DNA of 51,021 nt from Treponema sp. (GTDB lineage: Bacteria > Spirochaetota > Spirochaetia > Treponematales > Treponemataceae), in NCBI GenBank assembly GCA_024402615.1, contig JAKSTK010000003.1, forward strand, positions 1-51,021, read 5' to 3'. Positions 1 through 7,581 of this stretch are shown piece by piece. Positions within the stretch are counted from its first letter, which is position 1. Every line of letters begins with the position of its first letter. A program made the position numbers and the translations under genes. The notes beneath the pieces are model-generated. The model worked only from the letters and a program-made list of their open reading frames with translations, did not search any database and had not been told where the DNA came from.

Positions 1-2
1 TA

Positions 3-362
3 GTATTAGCTTCCTGTTTTTTTATATTCAGGTTTAATGTTTCCGAGCGGATTGCTCTTCATTTTGAATTTCCAGAAATGGAAAAACAAATCACCAGATA
101 TGCAGAAACCAGAGCTTATGACAGTCGAATCGAAGAGTACGGTGAATACATTGGTCTTATGTGGTACCCAGGAATACTGGATAACTACAATATGATTGTT
201 TATGACAAAACCGACACCCTGGATCTGATGGTTAAGATGGAACAAGATTTTCCAGATAACCAGCAAATTCAGAAATTCAAAGAATCATTTCGGAATTATC
301 ACATCAGACGAATTTATAAAATCAAAGATAATTATTACCGTTGTTTTATAACATTCGGCTAA
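3..362 (+). CDS. hypothetical protein, probably 5'-truncated by the window edge
   Basis: The frame is open from base 3 to the TAA at 360-362. The first in-frame ATG is at 78 (94 codons from there) but has no Shine-Dalgarno sequence before it, so the gene may begin outside the window. The product is rich in charged and aromatic residues (several Tyr, Trp, Asp) and has no signal peptide or membrane segment in the part seen. I do not recognise the family. It converges on the minus-strand gene ending at 374, leaving 11 nt between them. An antisense frame (6-266) overlaps it; the plus frame is preferred because it covers the whole interval. Confidence 0.5.
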   Translation, partial: VLASCFFIFRFNVSERIALHFEFPEMEKQITRYAETRAYDSRIEEYGEYIGLMWYPGILDNYNMIVYDKTDTLDLMVKMEQDFPDNQQIQKFKESFRNYHIRRIYKIKDNYYRCFITFG

Positions 363-373
363 TCAACACAAAC

Positions 374-709
374 CTAAAGATCTCTGTACCATACACCTAG
401 TTCCGGAATTTCTCCCTCTTTCAACACCCGCATGTTTTCTTTTTTCTTGAACATTTCTTCGGTCTCCTCTTCTGTCAAAGGAATACAATCAAACATAAAG
501 CCATCCTGTTCAAAGTGAATTTCACCTTGTCTCACGGCAGAGCGACCCTTGTCCGACAACATTCTCATGTGTTCTTCCACAAACGAAGGCTCAAAAGGAT
601 CCTTCTTCACAGTAGAATTTTTCTTTTCAGTTTTTCCAAAGTCACAGTCAATGCCTTGTTTTTTCATTGAATGTCTTTTTGCATGATTAAATTTTTTTGG
701 TACATACAT
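374..709 (-). CDS. hypothetical protein, 111 aa
   Basis: The frame is open from 790, but the ATG at 709 is chosen as the start because a GGGAG ribosome-binding site (720-716, read on the minus strand) lies 6 nt before it, while the ATG at 790 has none. The N-terminal part is basic (many Lys, starting MYVPKKFNHAK). The C-terminal half is acidic (a TEEETEE stretch) and ends GVWYRDL. There is no signal peptide or membrane helix. It is probably a small soluble cytoplasmic protein. I do not recognise the family and assign no function. It lies between a convergent partial gene and the terminator of the GntR gene, all in an ordinary chromosomal setting. Confidence 0.6.
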   Translation of the reverse strand: MYVPKKFNHAKRHSMKKQGIDCDFGKTEKKNSTVKKDPFEPSFVEEHMRMLSDKGRSAVRQGEIHFEQDGFMFDCIPLTEEETEEMFKKKENMRVLKEGEIPELGVWYRDL

Positions 710-820
710 ACGCAACTCCCTGGTATTAATATTCAGAAAGAATAAACTTCCCACCCTATTAATAGTTTTTAAAGAGAGATTTCGGACCATTTTTCAGAAA
801 AAAAATTTAAAAAAAAATGA

Positions 821-850
821 AAAAGGCTTTGAATTTCTTCAAAGCCTTTT
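821..850 (-). terminator. Rho-independent terminator of the GntR gene
   Basis: A perfect 13-bp stem (821-833 with 838-850) encloses a 4-nt loop. On the minus strand it is followed by a T-rich run (820 downward). It begins 41 nt after the stop codon of the GntR-type regulator. Confidence 0.85.
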
Positions 851-891
851 CAAGAAGGTATTTTAATTTACAAAACAGACAGATAATTCAA

Positions 892-1566
892 TTATTTAAA
901 AAATTGACCGTAAGCTTTACGTAATTCTTTTTCATCCGCATTGATTTTGCTTAAATGGGCAATTACTAAATCTTTTGCTACAGTGCAGTCTTTTGCAATA
1001 ATTGCATCAAGAATTTCTTTATGTTCATCTACCAGAGGAAATGCTGTAGAAACATGTAATTTCAACTGTCTGAAACGGTCATAATGGATATTCATATTTT
1101 TTACCATTATGTAGGTCTGCATTTTGTCTGCAATCTGATACATGTAGCGGTGGAAATCATCATCCAGTTCAAGAATTTTTTCCAGATTCTGTTTTTTAAT
1201 ATAGAATTCCTGGAGGTTTAAATTTTCTTCCAGACGCTGAATATCTTCAGAAGTTGCCAGCTGACATGCCAGTTCTGTAATTGGTGCTTCAAGGGTAGAG
1301 CGGACAAAACGACCTTCATTTACCAGCTTCATATCAATCAGACTAACAAGGCTTCCTTTCTGTGGAAAAATTTCAATAATCTTTGTTTTGCTTAATTCCT
1401 GAAGAGCTTCATGAACAGGGGTTCTGGAAATTTCCAGTTCATCTGCCAAATCCTGTTCGCTGATCATACTGCCAGGTTTCAGTTCAAGATTGATAATATT
1501 ATCGTGAATAACACGGTAAGCATAATCTCTGTTGGATTCTTTATCCATTTTATCTTCAAATTTCAT
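892..1566 (-). CDS. GntR family transcriptional regulator, FadR/FCD subfamily
   Basis: This is a DNA-binding repressor or activator of 224 aa. Residues about 10-80 form the GntR winged helix (AYRVIHDNIINLELKPG, then ISEQDLADELEISRTPVHEAL). Residues about 90-220 form the all-helical FCD ligand domain. The usual metal/ligand residues are visible: D-x3-H in DDDFH, His in VDEHKEIL and His in VIAHLSK. A GAGGA ribosome-binding site precedes the ATG. It is divergent from the ABC importer at 1696, so local control of that importer is the natural inference. Two CTAG-N4-CTAG palindromes in the shared intergenic region are the likely binding sites. FCD regulators often sense sugar acids or other carboxylates; the effector here cannot be read from sequence. 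Confidence 0.9.
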   Translation of the reverse strand: MKFEDKMDKESNRDYAYRVIHDNIINLELKPGSMISEQDLADELEISRTPVHEALQELSKTKIIEIFPQKGSLVSLIDMKLVNEGRFVRSTLEAPITELACQLATSEDIQRLEENLNLQEFYIKKQNLEKILELDDDFHRYMYQIADKMQTYIMVKNMNIHYDRFRQLKLHVSTAFPLVDEHKEILDAIIAKDCTVAKDLVIAHLSKINADEKELRKAYGQFFK

Positions 1567-1615
1567 AAATACAATTTCCTCAGAACATCATAATAGATTT
1601 TGTAAATATTTTAAA

Positions 1616-1674
1616 CTTGACTTCCTAGTTATCTAGGATATCATATTAATATACTAATGGACTAGTATACTAGT
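1616..1674 (+). promoter_or_regulatory. Promoter of the ABC importer with two candidate GntR operators
   Basis: The -35 TTGACC (1616-1621) and -10 TATCAT (1639-1644) are separated by 17 bp. The inverted repeat TCCTAGTTATCTAGGA (1623-1638) fills this spacer. A second palindrome, ACTAGTATACTAGT (1661-1674), lies in the early transcribed region. Both share the core CTAG-N4-CTAG, and their centres are 37 bp apart. The second contains the T-x-GTATAC-x-A form seen in many FCD-type operators. Binding by the neighbouring GntR protein is inferred. Confidence 0.65.
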
Positions 1675-1695
1675 ATGTAAAAAGGTAAAAAAGAT

Positions 1696-2640
1696 ATGAA
1701 TGATGTCAAAAAGTCTGATGCAGGCTCTAGAAGTGCTGCATTCAAACGCTACATGAAGCGTAACTGGCAGTATTATGCGTTAATGCTTGTACCAGTTATT
1801 TATTACATTGTTTTCCGCTATATCCCAATGGCTGGAAATATTATTGCATTCCGTCGCTATAGAGCTGGACACAGTATTTTTGGTGATGAATGGAGTGGAT
1901 TCAAATATTTCCGTCAATTTATTCGCGATCCGTCTTTCTGGCGCGCTTTCCGAAATACTTTAAGTTTAAATCTGCTTTATCTCTTGTTCAGATTCCCACT
2001 TACTTTGATTTTTGCACTTCTCTTAAATGAGATTAAAAATATTCACTGGAAAAAATTTGTTCAGACCGTTTCTTATCTCCCACACTTCATTTCAATGGTA
2101 ATTATTACCGGTATGATTCGTGAGCTTTTAAGTACAAATGGTCCAATCAATGCCATGCTTAAAGCAATGGGAATGCAGACAGTAAGTTTTATTGCCCGTC
2201 CGGAATGGTTTCCTGCAATCTTTGTTATTTCAGGAATCTGGCAGAGCCTTGGATGGGGGACAATTCTCTATCTTGCAGCAATTTCAAATATTAATCCAAG
2301 TTTGTATGAAGCCGCAGAAGTTGATGGTGCATCTCATTTCCAGCGAATTATCCATGTAACAATTCCATGTATTCTTCCAACAATTGCAACTTTGTTGATT
2401 CTTGATATTGGTGGATTGATTGGTTCTGGAGCAGCCTTTGAAAAAGTATTCCTGCTTTACAATCCAATGACTTATGAAACTGCAGATATTATTTCAACTT
2501 TTGTATTCCGTCTTGGTCTTGGTTCCGGCAACTACAGTTATGCAACTGCAGTTAACCTGTTTGAAGGTTTGTTGAATCTTATTCTTCTTACTTGTGCTAA
2601 CAGAGTTTCTAAACGAGTATCTGGCTCAAGTTTGTGGTAG
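1696..2640 (+). CDS. carbohydrate ABC importer permease, LplB/MalF-like (CUT1)
   Basis: One of the two membrane subunits of an inner-membrane sugar importer, 314 aa. It has a cytoplasmic N-terminus followed by about six membrane helices (the first around YYALMLVPVIYYIVF). The ATPase-contacting EAA loop is clear (EAAEVDGASHFQRIIHVTIP). The segment GNIIAFRRYRAGHSIFGDEWSGFKYF is typical of the LplB branch of CUT1 permeases. An AAAGG ribosome-binding site precedes the ATG by 9 nt. The second permease starts 9 nt after its stop, and the binding protein follows, so the three form an operon. The substrate is not determined; LplB-type systems usually carry oligosaccharides, often plant-polymer fragments. 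Confidence 0.92.
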   Translation: MNDVKKSDAGSRSAAFKRYMKRNWQYYALMLVPVIYYIVFRYIPMAGNIIAFRRYRAGHSIFGDEWSGFKYFRQFIRDPSFWRAFRNTLSLNLLYLLFRFPLTLIFALLLNEIKNIHWKKFVQTVSYLPHFISMVIITGMIRELLSTNGPINAMLKAMGMQTVSFIARPEWFPAIFVISGIWQSLGWGTILYLAAISNINPSLYEAAEVDGASHFQRIIHVTIPCILPTIATLLILDIGGLIGSGAAFEKVFLLYNPMTYETADIISTFVFRLGLGSGNYSYATAVNLFEGLLNLILLTCANRVSKRVSGSSLW

Positions 2641-2649
2641 GAGGAAAAT

Positions 2650-3534
2650 ATGGCAGGTAGTAAAATTAGAGAATCAGCAGGTTATACATTATTTAAGGTA
2701 TTCAACACAATCATCATGATTTTTGTTTGTGTTGTAACTTTGTATCCATTTTTGTATCTGGTTGCCCAGAGTTTTTCTTCTGAACAGGCAATTATGCAGG
2801 GAAAAGTAACTCTTCTTCCTGTAGGATTTAATATTTCAACTTATATTTCGGTTCTTAAAAAAGGTGAATTTGCCCACAGTTATTTGAACACTTTGATTTA
2901 TACAATCCTCGGAACAATTATGTCTATTGTTCTCAGCTGTTGTATAGCATATCCACTTTCAAAGCCAGAGTTGAAAGGCAGTAAATTCTTCTTAAAGTTT
3001 ATCATTTTCACAATGTATTTTGGTGGCGGTCTTATTCCTAACTACATCCTTATGCGTAAATTAGGATTGGTTAACAAAATTATGGGCTTTATCATGCCAT
3101 CACTTTTAAGTACCTATTACATTATTCTTATGAAGTCTTTCTTCAGCGGAACTCCAAAGGAACTGGAAGAAGCTGCAGAAATTGATGGACTTTCTCCAAT
3201 TGGAATCTTAATTCAGATTGTAATTCCACTTTCAATGCCAATTATTGCAACAATGATTCTCTTTAATGCAGTTGGTTATTGGAATAACTGGTATAACTCA
3301 TTCCTTTATCTGGATAAAAAGGAAATGTGGCCGGTTGCTTACTATTTGCGCACTATCATTACAGGTGCTTCTACTTCGGCAGATCCTGGACAGGTAGATG
3401 CAGAAAAAATGCAGATTGCAGCAAATATTAAGTCTTGTTCTATGGTTCTTATGGCTTTACCAATCATTTGTATCTATCCGTTTGTACAAAAATATTATGT
3501 ACAGGGAATGATGCTTGGTGGCGTAAAGGAATAA
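2650..3534 (+). CDS. carbohydrate ABC importer permease, LplC/YtcP-like (CUT1)
   Basis: This is the second membrane subunit, 294 aa, with about six helices. The first is FNTIIMIFVCVVTLYPFLYLVA. The EAA loop reads EAAEIDGLSPIGILIQIVIP. The C-terminal segment KYYVQGMMLGGVKE is the usual end of YtcP/LplC-type permeases. A GAGGA ribosome-binding site sits in the 9-nt gap after the first permease. It pairs with the 1696 gene product to form the translocation pore and should accept a separately encoded CUT1 ATPase, since none is encoded nearby. Confidence 0.92.
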   Translation: MAGSKIRESAGYTLFKVFNTIIMIFVCVVTLYPFLYLVAQSFSSEQAIMQGKVTLLPVGFNISTYISVLKKGEFAHSYLNTLIYTILGTIMSIVLSCCIAYPLSKPELKGSKFFLKFIIFTMYFGGGLIPNYILMRKLGLVNKIMGFIMPSLLSTYYIILMKSFFSGTPKELEEAAEIDGLSPIGILIQIVIPLSMPIIATMILFNAVGYWNNWYNSFLYLDKKEMWPVAYYLRTIITGASTSADPGQVDAEKMQIAANIKSCSMVLMALPIICIYPFVQKYYVQGMMLGGVKE

Positions 3535-3570
3535 TAAAAAGTTTTTTTATCATAAAAAGGAGGATAAAAA

Positions 3571-5274
3571 ATGAAAAAAATTGTAACAGCATTAGTTGCA
3601 ATCTCATGTGTATCGGCTTTATTTATGTCTTGTGGCGGAAAAAAAGCAGATTCTAAGAGTTCGGGAGAAGCTAAAGGCTACTCATATGGCGCAGAAAAAA
3701 CTTTCCATTCTGATGAAAAAGTAAACTACACAATTTCATTCAGTGATGCATCATGGTATGCAATGCAGGATACCTGGAAGTCGGAAGGTATCTTTAAGAA
3801 AATCGAAGATTTAACAAATGTTCATCTCGACATCACTTCTTACGATTCTGGTGACTACAATCAGAAAATCAACCTGGCAATCAACTCAGGTTCTTCTACT
3901 TATATTATCCCAAAAGTATATTCAGAAGATCAGTATGTAGCAGGTGGCGGTGTAATTGCAGTTTCTGACTACACACAGTACATGCCAAACTTCACAGCTT
4001 TCGTAGAAAACTACAAGATGGAACCAGATTTGGATACAATCCGCCAGAGCGATGGTAAATTCTACCGTCTCCCAGGTTTGCATCAGGCTGCTTTACAGGA
4101 CTACACAATCATGGTTCGTGAAGATATTTTTGAAGCTGCTGGTTACAACATCCGTGAACTCGAAAAAGACTGGACATGGGAATCATTGCACGATGTTCTC
4201 CTTGGTGTAAAAAAATACATGGTAGGTGCAGGTCTTTGTAAAGAAAGTGATTATATCTGGTCTGATCTCTGGTGTGGTGAATCAGGAAAAGGCTCAGGTG
4301 GTAACCTCCTTAAACTCATGGGTGCATCTTACAATGTACTTTCTGGTTGGGCTATTGAAGGTTCAAACGGTGGTATTAAGTTTGATCAGGATAAAAAAGA
4401 ATTCTATTCTTCTTCAGTAAGTGCTGATTATAGAAAATTCATCTCTGTTGCTAACAGCTTCGTAAAAGATGGAATTCTCGATCCAGAAACTTTCACACAG
4501 AGCGATGATGTTGCTAACAACAAGTTCTACAATGGACAGACAGTAATCAAATCAACAAACCGTTCAACAATGTCTAACGATATCGCTTCTCTTGCTAAAA
4601 TCCAGGGAGATGCAGCTAAAGTTTATGTAACAGCTTACCCATCTGGAACAAACAAGAATCTTGCAGAAACAAGCCGTCTTGAATGTGGTGTTATGATTGC
4701 AACAAAAGCAAAAGACGATCTTGGAGAAGATGGACTTATTAAATTGATGCGCTTTGTAGACTGGATGTTCTACTCAAAAGAAGCTTATACACTCTGTAAA
4801 TGGGGTGTTGAAGGCGAAACATGGCACTATGTTGATGTAGACGGAATGAAAGTTAAACAGCTCCTCCCAGGCTACAAATGTGGTGGTCTTGGTATTGGTG
4901 GTGCAGATACAGATGTTGATATCCGTCTTAAGTGGGGATACGCTGGTGGAAACTACTTCTATGGCCACTCAACAGCAGAATCAACAGATAACTTTACTCC
5001 AATGGTACAGGACCTCTATGCACGCTATGGAAAATATAAGACTGTAGCAACTGTAGATCCAAAAGCTAAACCATCTGAAGATGAACGCGAACAGCTCAAC
5101 CTCTGGGCAGTTCCACTTATCGATACAATCAATGCAGGTACTTTGAAATTTGTAACAGGACAGAAAGATATCAACAATGATGCAGACTGGAATGCTTACC
5201 TCGAAGACTGTAAAAAACACAATGTAGAAAACATTGTTAAAATGACAAACGACATCTACAAAAAACAGAAATAG
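3571..5274 (+). CDS. extracellular solute-binding lipoprotein of a CUT1 importer (LplA-like)
   Basis: This is the substrate-capture subunit, 567 aa. The signal is MKKIVTALVAISCVSALFMSC with lipobox FMSC, so lipidation is expected at Cys21, followed by a flexible GGKKADSKSSGEAKG linker. The rest is a large family-1 solute-binding fold with many surface Trp and Tyr residues suited to sugar binding. The length (about 540-570) is normal for LplA-type proteins. A strong AAGGAGG ribosome-binding site precedes it, stronger than those of the permeases, as expected for the abundant subunit. A terminator follows at 5300. Ligand identity is unknown. Confidence 0.92.
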   Translation: MKKIVTALVAISCVSALFMSCGGKKADSKSSGEAKGYSYGAEKTFHSDEKVNYTISFSDASWYAMQDTWKSEGIFKKIEDLTNVHLDITSYDSGDYNQKINLAINSGSSTYIIPKVYSEDQYVAGGGVIAVSDYTQYMPNFTAFVENYKMEPDLDTIRQSDGKFYRLPGLHQAALQDYTIMVREDIFEAAGYNIRELEKDWTWESLHDVLLGVKKYMVGAGLCKESDYIWSDLWCGESGKGSGGNLLKLMGASYNVLSGWAIEGSNGGIKFDQDKKEFYSSSVSADYRKFISVANSFVKDGILDPETFTQSDDVANNKFYNGQTVIKSTNRSTMSNDIASLAKIQGDAAKVYVTAYPSGTNKNLAETSRLECGVMIATKAKDDLGEDGLIKLMRFVDWMFYSKEAYTLCKWGVEGETWHYVDVDGMKVKQLLPGYKCGGLGIGGADTDVDIRLKWGYAGGNYFYGHSTAESTDNFTPMVQDLYARYGKYKTVATVDPKAKPSEDEREQLNLWAVPLIDTINAGTLKFVTGQKDINNDADWNAYLEDCKKHNVENIVKMTNDIYKKQK

Positions 5275-5299
5275 TTTACTTCACTAATACTTTTTTTGG

Positions 5300-5332
5300 C
5301 GCTCTTCCGGTAAAACGGAAGGGCGTTTTTTT
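5300..5332 (+). terminator. Rho-independent terminator of the ABC importer operon
   Basis: A 10-bp GC-rich stem (5300-5309 with 5316-5325, one G-T wobble), a 6-nt loop and a T7 run (5326-5332) follow 25 nt after the binding-protein stop codon. Confidence 0.9.
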
Positions 5333-5335
5333 ATA

Positions 5336-5391
5336 AACAAAAGGGACAGAGTAAATTGGTTAAAAACACAATTTACTCTGTCCCTTTTGTT
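5336..5391. repeat. perfect 22-bp inverted repeat element, interspersed
   Basis: Arms 5336-5357 and 5370-5391 are perfectly complementary over 22 bp with a 12-nt spacer. The arm core is GGGACAGAGTAAATT. It follows a complete terminator, so it is not needed for termination. A 25-nt stretch from the right arm (5369-5393) recurs exactly at 11448-11472. Palindromic repeats with this type of core occur in several bacteria and are sometimes associated with REP/RAYT (Y1-transposase) elements; no transposase is present here, so that link is only suggested. Confidence 0.8.
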
Positions 5392-5407
5392 TGAAATGTG
5401 ATTTTAA

Positions 5408-5463
5408 TTGTAAACTTAAAATGTAAAATATAGGTTTACAATACTTTTATAAATCACTATAGT
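5408..5463 (+). promoter_or_regulatory. BirA-type operator overlapping the bioY promoter
   Basis: The half-sites TTGTAAACTT (5408-5417) and AGGTTTACAA (5432-5441) form an inverted repeat with a 14-nt spacer, matching the known BirA site pattern TTGTAAACC-N14/15-GGTTTACAA. The right half contains the likely -35 TTTACA (5435-5440); 17 bp later comes -10 TATAGT (5458-5463). Bound BirA would cover the -35. The ATG follows only 6 nt after the -10, so transcription would start at or next to the start codon. A further half-site-like sequence, GTAAACCT, abuts the ATG. Confidence 0.8.
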
Positions 5464-5469
5464 AAACCT

Positions 5470-6120
5470 ATGAAAAAATCAGTTTTAATTTCAGTATTCG
5501 CAGCTTTATTTGCTGCAGTTATTTGTGTTGGTTGTTTTATGCGTATTCCTTTAGGACCAGTTCCTATTGTTCTTCAGAATATGCTTTGTATTCTTACAGG
5601 TGTTCTGCTTGGCGGTTATCTTGGCGGAATTCCAACTGCTATTTTCCTTCTGGCAGGTTTAATTGGTCTCCCTGTTTATTCAGGCGGAACTTCTGGCCTT
5701 GCTGTATGGATGGGACCAACTGGTGGCTTCCTCCCTGGTTATCTGCTTGGTGCAATTGTTGCAGGTTTTATTGCCGGTAAACCTTCCGTAACACAGAAAA
5801 AACCAGATGCAATTACTATTATCCGTGTAGTTGCTGCAATTTTTGCCGGAATGATTATTCTTTACATTCCAGGCGTAATTCGTTTTGCTTTCTGGGGTCT
5901 GGAAAAAGGAAAAGTACCTGCAGGTTCTTCTGCTTTGCGTTATACTATGGGTGCCTGTGTAATTCCTTTCCTTCCAGGTGATCTGGTAAAAATCATTATT
6001 GCAATTCCTGTTGCACTGGCAGTTCGCCCGGTTCTTGCACAGTATCTTTTTACAGAAAAGAAAACTGCAAAAACAACAGAAACTGCAGAAGTATCTGAAG
6101 AGAACACAGACAAGCAGTAA
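5470..6120 (+). CDS. bioY: biotin ECF transporter S component BioY
   Basis: This is the biotin-binding integral membrane subunit, 216 aa, with about six helices. Recognisable BioY segments are IPLGPVPIVLQNMLCILTG, GGYLGGIPTAIFLLAGLIG and GPTGGFLPGYLLGAIVAGF. A polar tail of about 25 residues (Thr/Lys/Glu-rich) extends past the usual end. The start is chosen because it gives the complete first helix. There is no Shine-Dalgarno sequence, and a -10-like box ends 6 nt before the ATG. It heads bioY-bioM-bioN, a complete group II-like biotin transporter, and carries a BirA operator, so repression when biotin is plentiful is expected. Confidence 0.95.
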   Translation: MKKSVLISVFAALFAAVICVGCFMRIPLGPVPIVLQNMLCILTGVLLGGYLGGIPTAIFLLAGLIGLPVYSGGTSGLAVWMGPTGGFLPGYLLGAIVAGFIAGKPSVTQKKPDAITIIRVVAAIFAGMIILYIPGVIRFAFWGLEKGKVPAGSSALRYTMGACVIPFLPGDLVKIIIAIPVALAVRPVLAQYLFTEKKTAKTTETAEVSEENTDKQ

Positions 6121-6123
6121 AAT

Positions 6124-6840
6124 ATGAGTATAGAAATCAAAAATGTAAGTAAAACCTTCCAGACTTTAATGGGAGAACATCAGGTATTAAAAGATGTTTC
6201 TTTTTCTATTCCGGAAAATGCCTGCACAATTATTGGTGGCGAAAACGGTTCTGGAAAAAGTGTGCTTATGTCTTTGATTTCTAATCTGGATTCTCCCGAC
6301 AGCGGAAAAATTCTTTGTAACGGAAAAGTCGGACTTGTTTTTCAGGAAGCAGAAACTCAGATTCTTGGAGAAACTCCCCGCGAAGATATTGCTTTTGGTC
6401 CAAAAAACTTAGGCTGGAAGAAAGAAAAAATCGCAGAAGCAGTAAATGCAGCCTTAGAAAAAGTTGGCCTTACCGAAAAAGCAGATTATCCTGCCCGTTT
6501 TCTTTCTGGCGGAGAAAAACGCCGCCTTGCTGTTGCCTGCATGCTGGCAATGGATCTTCCAGTTCTTATTCTTGATGAACCTTATGCCAATCTTGATTAC
6601 ACTGGCGTAAAGCAGGTAAATCAACTTATTCAAACCTTAAAATCAGAAAATAAAACCATAATCCTTCTTACTCACGAAATAGAAAAATGTCTTGGTCTCG
6701 CAGACAAATTTGTTGTACTTTTCCGGGGCCAGAAGGTTTTTGAAGGAACTCCAGCCGAAGCCTTGAATCAGAATCTGGAACAGTGGAATATCAGAAATCC
6801 TCTTAATTCTTACAAAGCTCTGGAAGATTTTGTCTGGTAA
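6124..6840 (+). CDS. bioM: biotin ECF transporter ATP-binding protein BioM (EcfA-like)
   Basis: This cytoplasmic ATPase of 238 aa energises biotin uptake. Motifs in order: Walker A GGENGSGKS (38-46), Q-loop in VFQEAETQ (about 73-80), ABC signature LSGGE (128-132), Walker B VLILDEP (148-154) and the switch His185 in LLTHE. The early SKTFQT and the GETPREDIAFGPKNLG segment after the Q-loop are typical of ECF ATPases. Only one EcfA is encoded, as in BioMNY systems. It starts 3 nt after bioY with a poor ribosome-binding site, so translational coupling is likely. Confidence 0.93.
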   Translation: MSIEIKNVSKTFQTLMGEHQVLKDVSFSIPENACTIIGGENGSGKSVLMSLISNLDSPDSGKILCNGKVGLVFQEAETQILGETPREDIAFGPKNLGWKKEKIAEAVNAALEKVGLTEKADYPARFLSGGEKRRLAVACMLAMDLPVLILDEPYANLDYTGVKQVNQLIQTLKSENKTIILLTHEIEKCLGLADKFVVLFRGQKVFEGTPAEALNQNLEQWNIRNPLNSYKALEDFVW

Positions 6841-6855
6841 AGGTAAATCAATTTT

Positions 6856-7548
6856 ATGCATAAGTATTCAGCCTTCAGTTATAAATCAGGAAATTCTCTT
6901 TTTCATAAAATGCCTGCCTGGCTGAAAATTCTTTTAATTCCGGCTTTGAATATTGTAGTATTTAACTTACATCCGTTAGTTTCAGTATTTTTTGTAATCC
7001 TTCAGTTTATTATTGCCTGCTGTTTGCGTTTTTCAATCAGAGAACAATTATCAGATCTTAAACCTGTAATTTTCTATGCAGCTTTGTTGTACTTAATAGG
7101 TTTTTGTTCCGATGTGTGTTCTACTTTCTTTGATAACGCAAATCAGCAGGTTTTTCTTTCTATCATAAAAAGCTCTGGAATAAAAATTTTTACAGATAGT
7201 TCCATTGCTTTACAGTTAGTTAAACTTTTTGCGGTGATGCAGAGTGCTTCAATTGTTTTTAAAACTTCTACTTCTCTGGAGATTCGTGATGGAGTAGGAG
7301 TAATAGAAAGTTTTGTAAGAAAAGTGCTTCATCTTAAAAAGAAAAATACCCTCACAAATACAATTTCTTTGTTTGTGTGTTTTATTCCTCTGGTTTATAA
7401 AATCTGGAATCAGTCAAAGCTGGTGTGGAAGGCACGGGGCGGAAAAAAAGGATTACGGATGTATCTTAAACTTCTGCCGGTTTTATTGTCTGTAGGAATG
7501 AAAAATGCCTGGAACTCAGCCCGGGCATTAACAATCAGAGACAATTAA
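6856..7548 (+). CDS. bioN: biotin ECF transporter transmembrane protein BioN (EcfT)
   Basis: This is the membrane coupling subunit, 230 aa, with four or five helices (WLKILLIPALNIVVFNL; LVSVFFVILQFIIACCL; others). The two coupling motifs of EcfT proteins are present as KARGGKKG and SARALTIRDN near the C-terminus; these contact the ATPase. An AAAGG ribosome-binding site precedes the ATG, 15 nt after bioM. It completes the transporter with BioY and BioM. It converges on birA with 33 nt between the stop codons. Confidence 0.9.
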   Translation: MHKYSAFSYKSGNSLFHKMPAWLKILLIPALNIVVFNLHPLVSVFFVILQFIIACCLRFSIREQLSDLKPVIFYAALLYLIGFCSDVCSTFFDNANQQVFLSIIKSSGIKIFTDSSIALQLVKLFAVMQSASIVFKTSTSLEIRDGVGVIESFVRKVLHLKKKNTLTNTISLFVCFIPLVYKIWNQSKLVWKARGGKKGLRMYLKLLPVLLSVGMKNAWNSARALTIRDN

Positions 7549-7575
7549 AACTAATTTCTGTTAGTTTCTTTTTTT
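7548..7575 (+). terminator. weak terminator-like hairpin after bioN
   Basis: A 7-bp AT-rich stem (7548-7554 with 7561-7567), a 6-nt loop and a run of T residues lie in the gap between the convergent bioN and birA stops. The stem is short, so its efficiency is doubtful. Confidence 0.4.
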
Positions 7576-7581
7576 ATAAAC

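Noticed and set aside
6-266. Minus-strand frame at 6-266 as a gene
   Set aside because: It overlaps the longer plus-strand frame that runs through the window edge and shows no ribosome-binding site or recognisable protein features.
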